A stretch of 5,341 bases of DNA from Rhodococcus sp. IITR03. GTDB taxonomy: Bacteria; Actinomycetota; Actinomycetes; Mycobacteriales; Mycobacteriaceae. The first letter of the stretch is position 1. Every line of letters begins with the position of its first letter. Shown one piece after another: positions 1 through 4,605 of the stretch. The stretch spans positions 1-5,341 of the forward strand of contig LATQ01000323.1 of assembly GCA_001017865.1 (NCBI GenBank), written 5' to 3'. The position numbers were made by a program, and so were the translations under genes. The notes below the pieces were generated by a model, which saw nothing but the letters and a program-made list of their open reading frames with translations, did no database searches and was not told where the DNA came from.

Positions 1-657
1 CCTATCTCTGCAGCAGATGCCGCCCGGTTTCTCGGCGCGGTGCTCGGACATGACGTCGACGATGCGCTGCAACATGTGGGGACGGGCGTACCGATGGCAC
101 TGAAGCAGCGACGGGAGCAGGCCGAACCGGTGGCGGTGTCGGTCATCAACCGGCTGACCTGGCGCGCTGGTCCGGGTGACGCGGTGTTGGCCGAGGACCT
201 GCTCGCGTGTCTGCGCGGCGAGCCGTTGTCCGGGAAGGTGGTGCCGGTCGACCTCGAGATGCTCGGTAGCGAATTGGAGGGGGATCCGAACATGTCGACG
301 TGTGGTTACGTCGACCTGCGCACCGGACAGGTGTATGACGCTGGCAGTACCGATTCGATGTTGGTCGGAGAGGACGCCGCCGTCGACGTCGAGGCCGAGC
401 CCGATCGTTGGCTTCGATTCGGCAGGGCAGGCTCGCGGGGTGGATGGCATGAGATGGCAGCGTTTGCCGAGCGGCATCATGATGCGGCACTGCGGCAGCG
501 CCTGGAGCGGGCGATCGAGGGGAAGGGTGCGTTCGGCCGGTTCCGTGACCTCGTCCATCAGGAGGGCCTCGCCGACCGGTGGTACGTCTTTTCCGTCGAT
601 CGTCAACTGGGGCGTGCCCGTGAGTTCCTCGCCGACAAGGGCATCCGCGTGAGCTGA
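1..657 (+). CDS. UPF0158 family protein, 5'-truncated by window edge
   Basis: The reading frame is open from base 1 to the TGA at 655-657, giving 218 visible residues. The gene therefore starts upstream of the window, and the GTG at position 40 is only an internal codon. The C-terminal two thirds match my memory of the UPF0158 family. A VPVDLEML segment is followed by a GYVDLRTGQVYD strand pair and an acidic GEDAAVDVEAEPDRWLRF stretch. Next comes a helical AFAERHHDAALRQRLERAIEG segment, then GAFGRFRD and a WY-containing end. The biochemical role of this family is unknown. No signal peptide or membrane segment is visible. It runs convergently to the par-tap-tpg block and is separated from it by about 375 non-coding bases, so it is probably not part of that system. 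I see no sign of a frameshift here, unlike in the neighbouring genes. Confidence 0.85.
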   Translation, partial: PISAADAARFLGAVLGHDVDDALQHVGTGVPMALKQRREQAEPVAVSVINRLTWRAGPGDAVLAEDLLACLRGEPLSGKVVPVDLEMLGSELEGDPNMSTCGYVDLRTGQVYDAGSTDSMLVGEDAAVDVEAEPDRWLRFGRAGSRGGWHEMAAFAERHHDAALRQRLERAIEGKGAFGRFRDLVHQEGLADRWYVFSVDRQLGRAREFLADKGIRVS

Positions 658-716
658 CGGGCGCCGTATGCCGTGCACCTGTGTCCATGACCGCACACGG
701 AAGTGATGTGGCTGAG

Positions 717-782
717 GATTTTCGCCGAGTTCGTGAGAATTACACGCGGGTACGACGTTGCGAACTCGCAGCCCGGAAAATC
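717..782. repeat. Nested inverted repeat
   Basis: The outer arms are GATTTTC (717-723) and GAAAATC (776-782), a perfect 7-base inverted repeat. The inner arms are CGAGTTCG (726-733) and CGAACTCG (761-768), a perfect 8-base inverted repeat. The two stems are stacked with an asymmetric internal loop (2 bases left, 7 bases right) around a 27-base loop. Together they could form one long imperfect hairpin or cruciform. The function is unknown; a protein-binding site or a terminator lacking a U tract are options. Confidence 0.55.
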
Positions 783-796
783 GGAGAAGTGACGAA

Positions 797-837
797 CGAG
801 CGAGAACCTACATCTCGCTCGCCGGTTCCGGTTCTCG
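797..837. repeat. Two overlapping, mutually exclusive inverted repeats
   Basis: CGAGCGAGA (797-805) pairs perfectly with TCTCGCTCG (813-821) around a 7-base loop. The sequence CGAGAACC (801-808) overlaps the first arm and pairs perfectly with GGTTCTCG (830-837). Only one of the two stems can form at a time. CCGGTTCCGG lies between them at 822-831. No T run follows. This is the strongest local secondary structure in the window. It could act as a terminator for either flanking gene or as a protein-binding palindrome. Confidence 0.6.
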
Positions 838-927
838 GTGTCGGCTTCGCGGTGTCTTGTAAGCGGGTGCTGTTTTCTCGATTCGGTGGCGACAGTTTCG
901 ATCACGATGGACGAACTGGCCGACCCG

Positions 928-963
928 ACTCTCCGTCTACATTCGCTCGGCTGAGCGGAGGGT
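928..963. repeat. Hairpin with CGCTC/GAGCG stem and extended arms
   Basis: CGCTC (944-948) and GAGCG (953-957) form a tight 5-base stem with a GGCT loop. Flanking it, ACTCTC (928-933) can pair with GAGGGT (958-963) through one G-T pair, with a ten-base bulge on one side. The hairpin lies about 70 bases beyond the stop codon of the tpg-like gene on the minus strand. It may serve as that operon's transcription end, but it has no T tract, so this remains a guess. Confidence 0.4.
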
Positions 964-1034
964 CTTCGCTGCAGTCGTCACCAGGCGTTTGATGTTACGT
1001 CTTACGTTTATCCCGTCATAGGAACGAATCGGCT

Positions 1035-1493
1035 TCAGTGCCAGGTGACGTCGATCTTGTCGATGGCGTCGAAGTGGAAGCCGAACTGGTCGCTGTAGAC
1101 GTCGAATCCCTTGTTTTCGGGATAGTCGATGGTTGCGTGACGTTCGAGGATGGCGACCACGCGGGCTTGGTCGTCGTTGGCCAGCGCTGCCGCCAATGCT
1201 TGTGATTCTGCGGCGCTGAAGGGGACGTCGGAGTTGCCGAAGTCCAGTGTGCGGGTTCGGTAGTCGTATCCGGTGTCGTCGCCATTGCGGACATGCACAC
1301 GACCGGTGATGCGGATGGTGGCGATCTTCGGGGTTCCGTCCGGGTTGAGGACGCCTGCCTTGTCCATGACGTCCTTGGCTTTGACGTCCTTGAGTTTCGA
1401 TCGTGCGTCGTTGCGCAGTTCGTTGGTCTTGCCGGAGATGTATTTGCGTACCGACGAGGGGCTGCGGCCGATCTTCCTGGCGACCTCGTTCAC
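1035..1493 (-). CDS. tpg: Terminal protein Tpg-like, C-terminal part (frameshifted gene)
   Basis: This is the C-terminal part of a telomere terminal protein, the protein that in Streptomyces is covalently attached to the 5' ends of linear DNA and primes end patching. The annotated start would be a GTG (1493-1491) that overlaps the stop of the upstream frame, but it has no properly spaced Shine-Dalgarno. Coding clearly continues upstream in this frame to about 1550 (HAEVAELAQRRAAIARLGG, then NEVARKIG), so this is not an independent gene. Visible features are a helix-turn-helix (NEVARKIGRSPSSVRKYISG), a central ITGRVHVRN/YDYRTRTLDF strand region, and a helical stretch (AAESQALAAAL). It ends with YSDQFGFHFDAIDKIDVTW. 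That end and the helix-turn-helix line up, from memory, with the Streptomyces Tpg pattern of VAxxLxVSQRTVxRY and a GLEVRFTDVxxI end. The rejoined protein would be about 264 residues. Family assignment is fairly confident but was made without a search. Confidence 0.75.
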   Translation of the reverse strand: MNEVARKIGRSPSSVRKYISGKTNELRNDARSKLKDVKAKDVMDKAGVLNPDGTPKIATIRITGRVHVRNGDDTGYDYRTRTLDFGNSDVPFSAAESQALAAALANDDQARVVAILERHATIDYPENKGFDVYSDQFGFHFDAIDKIDVTWH

Positions 1494-1828
1494 TCCCCCG
1501 AGCCGTGCGATGGCGGCGCGGCGTTGGGCCAGCTCGGCGACCTCGGCATGGGGATGCGTCCTTGCTGGGCCCAGCGGCGCAGGGTGCGGTCCGATGGCGG
1601 GGTGCGGCCGGCGTCGACGGCGGCCTGTCGCAGTCCGTCGTTGCCGATCTCAGTGCGGATCTGCTTGACCGAGACTCGCGAGGTCAACCCGGCCAGGCCC
1701 CGGCTGGTTTCTTGTGCCTTGGCGACACCGGCAGCCGCTGCGGCGGCGACGGTGACCTTCATGCCGTCGAGGCCGACGGTTTTCTGTGGCACAGCTTTCG
1801 ATCGGGGTTTCGGTAGATGCAGCGCCAT
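1490..1828 (-). CDS. tpg: Terminal protein Tpg-like, N-terminal part (frameshifted gene)
   Basis: This is the N-terminal part of the same Tpg-like protein. Residues 1-93 are genuine; after R-I-P the frame runs out into an unrelated tail (MPRSPSWPNAAPP) and stops at 1490. A -1 shift at the CCCC run (1553-1550) joins it smoothly to the downstream frame. The ATG at 1828 is preceded by AGGGGAG three bases away. A second ATG at 1762 overlaps the tap-frame stop as ATGA and would shorten the protein by 22 residues; the 1828 start is preferred for its Shine-Dalgarno. The segment is basic at the start (PKPRSK), then alanine-rich (residues 28-38). It ends in a second helix-turn-helix-like unit, LRQAAVDAGRTPPSDRTLRRW. 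This extension is not present in Streptomyces Tpg of about 185 residues. The break may be a sequencing error, a mutation or programmed slippage. Confidence 0.72.
   Translation of the reverse strand: MALHLPKPRSKAVPQKTVGLDGMKVTVAAAAAAGVAKAQETSRGLAGLTSRVSVKQIRTEIGNDGLRQAAVDAGRTPPSDRTLRRWAQQGRIPMPRSPSWPNAAPPSHGSGE
1546..1560 (-). other. Frameshift site in tpg-like gene (CCCC run)
   Basis: On the coding strand, codons ATC CCC ATG sit over a run of four C (1553-1550). A prolyl-tRNA on CCC can slip back one base and re-pair with CCC, after which CAT GCC GAG continues the Tpg-like protein. An AAGGA motif lies six bases before the slip codon. The site is not a standard X-XXY-YYZ heptamer. The loss of one C from an original run of five would explain the data equally well. 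Confidence 0.6.
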
Positions 1829-3264
1829 CTACTCCCCTCATCGGTGCCGTACGCTGCGGCGATCGCCAGACGTACCTCGTGGGTGGTCTCGGCTGCTGCG
1901 AACGCCAAGAGCATCTTGTCGGTGAGATCGACGTGCTTTTCGAGAACCATCTTGCCCAACGCGTCGCTGTCGTCGGCGAGGGTCTGCCCCTCCCCCACCA
2001 GGTACACCCAGGAGTCGGTCATGGTGCGGATCGGCCAGCGTCCGGTCTCTCGGGCGATGCGCATCGCGACGCGGCGACCACGCCAGCGGCAGTGCGCCAT
2101 GATCGCCGCCCGCCACAGTGGCTGGTGGTGGTGTTGCATGCGGGTAGCGGTCCACATGTCCGGGTTGACCATCCGCCCGACATAACCTTTGTAGCAGGCG
2201 CCGAGGAACCGTTTCATCGACGCATCACCGGTATCGACCGCGACGGCACGGGCCTCGCGTAGGACTTTGGCCCACTTGTCGAGGGCGCGACCTTGCTCTT
2301 CGTAGACCCAGGCTTCGGTGATGTCGAGATCGTCGATGTCCAGGCCCATTCCTCCGTCTGCGATGGGAGCGCACAAACCATCGAGGCTGACGGTGGTGAT
2401 CCATGTCTGTACGGGTCGGTCGTCGAGCATGGCCGGGTGGGGCAACGGCAGCTTCTCCGGCAGGGCGTACTGGCCTGCGGCGGGCAGAGTTACGCGCCAG
2501 ATTCCGAATGCCGGCTTGTCGACGGCCCCCGCAGCGGCGGCATCGGTACCGAGGAGGTTGCGGACCCGGCCGTAGCCGAAGGACAGCATGCCCGCCGAGG
2601 CCAGGTAGGCGGCGCGCTGGTCGATGGTGACCAGTGAGGTCACACCGTCGAGATCGTCGGCATCGGGGATGCGGGACCAGCCGGCAGGCGGTTCGAAGTC
2701 GCCCCGTGGTGCGCCGTCGATGGGCGGGAGCGGGCCTCCGGCGGTGACGACGATGCCCTTGCCGGTGCGCAGGCGCTCGCGGCGGATTTTGTCCAGGACC
2801 GCAGCACCGGTGCGGGCCGGTGTTGGTCCGGGCAACGTGTCGAGGTGTTTGACGGACCAGGCGAGGCGGCGGCCGAGTTCACGGGCGGCGGGTAGGTCCT
2901 CGTCGGGCAGGTAGGTACCGGCGGCGGGGTTGCCGAGGATGCCCATGTCGCCGACGCGGTTACCCCAGCCGAAGTCCTTGTTCCAGTAGGTCCAGACGTA
3001 GGGTTCGAGGACGAGGTCGACCATCTGGGTGGCCTTGCCGACTTTGCGGATCAGGTGGATGACGTAACCGGGGTCGCCTCGCAGTTCCCAGCCGGCGGTG
3101 ATCAGCGGCGGCAAGGTTGCGGTGATTGCGTGGGTCAGTTCGGTCGCGGCGCGCTGACGGAGTTGTTCGAGGTCGTCGACATCGTCTTCGCTACCGGGGT
3201 CGATGGTCCAACCAGCTGGGCACAGGAGTCGATACCGACGAACCACACCTGGCAGTGAGGCCAT
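1759..3264 (-). CDS. tap: Tap-like telomere protein with DNA polymerase B motifs (main part)
   Basis: This is the main part of a protein encoded directly upstream of the tpg-like gene, the position of tap in Streptomyces. Tap binds terminal protein and telomere overhangs and supports protein-primed synthesis. Numbering from the ORF start at 3264, three polymerase-like motifs occur in the right order. Motif A is VTIDQRAAYLASAG (Asp215). Motif B is KRFLGACYKGYVG (Lys351, Tyr358, Gly360; compare KxxxNSxYG). Motif C is TMTDSWVYL (Asp417, the second Asp of YxDTDS), followed by a GKMVLEK segment like the GKxKxE after motif C. Residues about 24-200 form a separate N-terminal domain I do not recognise. 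The start at 3264 is doubtful. The first 23 residues look out of frame, and the gene probably begins at 3634, with two one-base breaks near 3251 and 3196-3199. The last 22 residues (WRCIYRN...) may also be out of frame. The rejoined length is about 625 residues. The Tap assignment rests on motifs and context. Confidence 0.68.
   Translation of the reverse strand: MASLPGVVRRYRLLCPAGWTIDPGSEDDVDDLEQLRQRAATELTHAITATLPPLITAGWELRGDPGYVIHLIRKVGKATQMVDLVLEPYVWTYWNKDFGWGNRVGDMGILGNPAAGTYLPDEDLPAARELGRRLAWSVKHLDTLPGPTPARTGAAVLDKIRRERLRTGKGIVVTAGGPLPPIDGAPRGDFEPPAGWSRIPDADDLDGVTSLVTIDQRAAYLASAGMLSFGYGRVRNLLGTDAAAAGAVDKPAFGIWRVTLPAAGQYALPEKLPLPHPAMLDDRPVQTWITTVSLDGLCAPIADGGMGLDIDDLDITEAWVYEEQGRALDKWAKVLREARAVAVDTGDASMKRFLGACYKGYVGRMVNPDMWTATRMQHHHQPLWRAAIMAHCRWRGRRVAMRIARETGRWPIRTMTDSWVYLVGEGQTLADDSDALGKMVLEKHVDLTDKMLLAFAAAETTHEVRLAIAAAYGTDEGSRWRCIYRNPDRKLCHRKPSASTA
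1832..1838 (-). promoter_or_regulatory. Ribosome binding site for the tpg-like gene
   Basis: AGGGGAG lies three bases (TAG) before the ATG at 1828. It supports the upstream start of the tpg-like protein over the ATG at 1762, which has no comparable motif but overlaps the tap-frame stop as ATGA. The spacing is somewhat short, so the choice is not certain. Confidence 0.5.
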
Positions 3265-3634
3265 GTGGGGTCAACGCGGCCCAGTGCAGAAGCTTGTCCA
3301 GTTTCTCGATCGTGTCGACCGGTCCGGTCAACCGGGCACCTGACGGTGTGTAGGTGGCCTCAGCGGTGACGATGATCGCGTGACCGTCGGCGTCCTCGGT
3401 GACAGGTAGGGACTCCCATGGGCGAGGTTGGACCGGGAGTTCGTCTCTCTGATCGGCGCTGGCGGCGACACCGGTGTCGGATGGGACGGTGTCGGCGTCG
3501 GTTGGCGACGGATCTTCCGCTGACATATCCGGTGTTTCGGATGGCGGCTCTTCGGATGCCGATGGTTCAGCCGGCGGCTCTTCGGGTTCGGGGTCGAGAT
3601 CGAAAAGGGCGATCTGGTCGTCGATTCCGCTCAT
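3191..3634 (-). CDS. N-terminal part of the tap-like gene (acidic linker, clamp-motif candidate)
   Basis: This frame starts with ATG at 3634, preceded by a weak GGTGAG, and is most likely the beginning of the polymerase-like protein rather than a gene of its own. Residues 7-11 read QIALF, a close match to the bacterial sliding-clamp-binding pentapeptide QLxLF. Residues about 12-65 are acidic, rich in Pro, Ser and Glu, and surely disordered. A folded part begins about residue 78 (GHAIIVTAEATYTPSGARL) and runs into KLDKLLHWAALTPHGLTA, ending at residue 128. After that the listed frame gives an unconvincing tail (RCGSSVSTPVPSW). A -1 shift at 3251 gives QVWFVGIDSCAQLVG instead, and another near 3196-3199 leads into GSEDDVDDLEQL of the downstream frame. 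If the frame is read literally, it is a 147-residue hypothetical protein overlapping its neighbour by 74 bases. Confidence 0.6.
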   Translation of the reverse strand: MSGIDDQIALFDLDPEPEEPPAEPSASEEPPSETPDMSAEDPSPTDADTVPSDTGVAASADQRDELPVQPRPWESLPVTEDADGHAIIVTAEATYTPSGARLTGPVDTIEKLDKLLHWAALTPHGLTARCGSSVSTPVPSWLDHRPR

Positions 3635-4605
3635 CGGCTCACCACTGCAGCCCTTCTGCCATCCGCCACCGAACCTGTCTTCGAGTTGCGGTTACCGGAG
3701 CTCGAGTGCATTGATGAGTTTGCGGCGCTCGTCGTCGGAGAAGTGCTTCCGCACTGCCGCGGCCAGCACATCCGGATCAGCCCGAGTCGTTTGAGCGCTT
3801 GTGCGATCTTGTCCACCGGTTCGAGCTTGCTGGCGGGTTCTTTCGGCTGCGGTGCTTCGGGTTCCGGAGCCTGTGCGTCGGCTTCGGGTGCCGGCTCAGG
3901 GTTCTGGGCCGCTTCCCATGCCGCAACCTGTTCCTCGAGCGGGACTCGAGCCAGAGAGCGGGCTTGCCGGACGGCGAGATCCCCTGCGCGCAGGGCTGCC
4001 TGCAGTTCGGGTGCGAGTTTGAGCAGGGCGCGGCGCTGGGAGACCCAACCTTTGGAGCGGCCGAGTTTCTTTGCTGCTGCGTCCGCGCTGCCGAACTCGG
4101 AGACCATCAGCTCGACTGCCTTGGCTTCTTCGAGGACGTCGAAGTCACGGCGGTCGATGTTCTCACTTGTTGCTGCCCAGAGGATTTCGCCCTTGTCGAC
4201 GGCGATGCTGTCGCGCAGCACCACGTCGAGTCCGGGGCGGCCGTACTTCTGGGCGGCGGCGAGCCGGCGGTTACCGTTGACGACGATGTACTGCGCTGCG
4301 CCGATCTCGTCTTCGTCTTCGGGCCACAGTTTCAGCCAGGCGGTGCGGCTGACGACGGTGCCCGGTTGCAGTTGCCGGTCGGCGATGGTCGCCAGATCTG
4401 ACAGGTCCCCGAGTTCGTCACGCGGGTTGCGCGGGTTGGCGATGAGCTGGTCGACCGGAACATCGGCGAGCAGTTGGCCTTCGAGCGGCTCGATCGTGGT
4501 CTTCGTCTTCGTGGGTGTCGGGGTGCGCTTGCGGTCGACCGGAGAGTGCTCGCCTACTGCTCCGACCAGAGAGGCGAAGTTCGCGCGCCCACCCTTGGGC
4601 GGCAT
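3631..4605 (-). CDS. parB: ParB-family partition protein (C-terminus probably frameshifted)
   Basis: This is a DNA-binding, CTP-switch-type partition protein that loads at parS sites and is moved by ParA. Residues about 44-150 form the ParB N-terminal domain, with PVDQLIANPRNPR, then LQPGTVVS. GNRRLAAA (111-118) is the counterpart of GERRxRA, and ENIDRRDF (148-155) corresponds to the ENxQRxDL box. A helix-turn-helix follows at about 173-192 (ADAAAKKLGRSKGWVSQRR). A Pro/Glu/Ala-rich linker occupies about 235-265. After Gly275 the listed frame becomes unlike ParB (LIRMCWPRQCG...). A -1 shift at the GGG run (3783-3781) gives ADPDVLAAAVRKHFSDD and then RRKLINALELR with a TAA at 3694-3692, a convincing ParB-like end of about 304 residues. 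The start codon overlaps the parA stop by one base (TGATG), so translation is probably coupled. Family call is firm; the end is not. Confidence 0.88.
   Translation of the reverse strand: MPPKGGRANFASLVGAVGEHSPVDRKRTPTPTKTKTTIEPLEGQLLADVPVDQLIANPRNPRDELGDLSDLATIADRQLQPGTVVSRTAWLKLWPEDEDEIGAAQYIVVNGNRRLAAAQKYGRPGLDVVLRDSIAVDKGEILWAATSENIDRRDFDVLEEAKAVELMVSEFGSADAAAKKLGRSKGWVSQRRALLKLAPELQAALRAGDLAVRQARSLARVPLEEQVAAWEAAQNPEPAPEADAQAPEPEAPQPKEPASKLEPVDKIAQALKRLGLIRMCWPRQCGSTSPTTSAANSSMHSSSGNRNSKTGSVADGRRAAVVSR

Larger units (their letters stand above)
658..1034. other. Palindrome-rich intergenic region
   Basis: This stretch lies between two convergent genes and contains no convincing coding sequence. 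Small open frames on both strands here have poor third-position G/C bias and no recognisable protein pattern. It is less GC-rich than the genes around it. It holds a series of inverted repeats: a nested pair at 717-782, an overlapping pair at 797-837, and a hairpin at 928-963. It also has a TTACGT direct repeat at 995-1007. None of the hairpins is followed by a clear T run on either strand, so canonical intrinsic terminators cannot be claimed. The region could be a bidirectional transcription end, a protein-binding or origin region, or old terminal sequence of a linear replicon. Confidence 0.6.

Noticed and set aside
844..850. GCTTCGC, matching the GCTNCGC core reported for actinobacterial telomeres
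   Set aside because: It is a single 7-base match not centred in a palindrome here; the chance of occurrence in a GC-rich gap is substantial.
603..905. Minus-strand open frame downstream of tpg
   Set aside because: It overlaps the end of the UPF0158 gene, has the wrong codon bias and crosses the palindromes.
681..992. Plus-strand open frame of 103 codons in the intergenic region
   Set aside because: It has weak third-position G/C bias, no good ribosome binding site and no recognisable protein pattern, and it runs through the inverted repeats.
1007..1015. TTTATCCCG as a DnaA box
   Set aside because: It differs from the actinobacterial TTGTCCACA box at several positions and stands alone, with no cluster.
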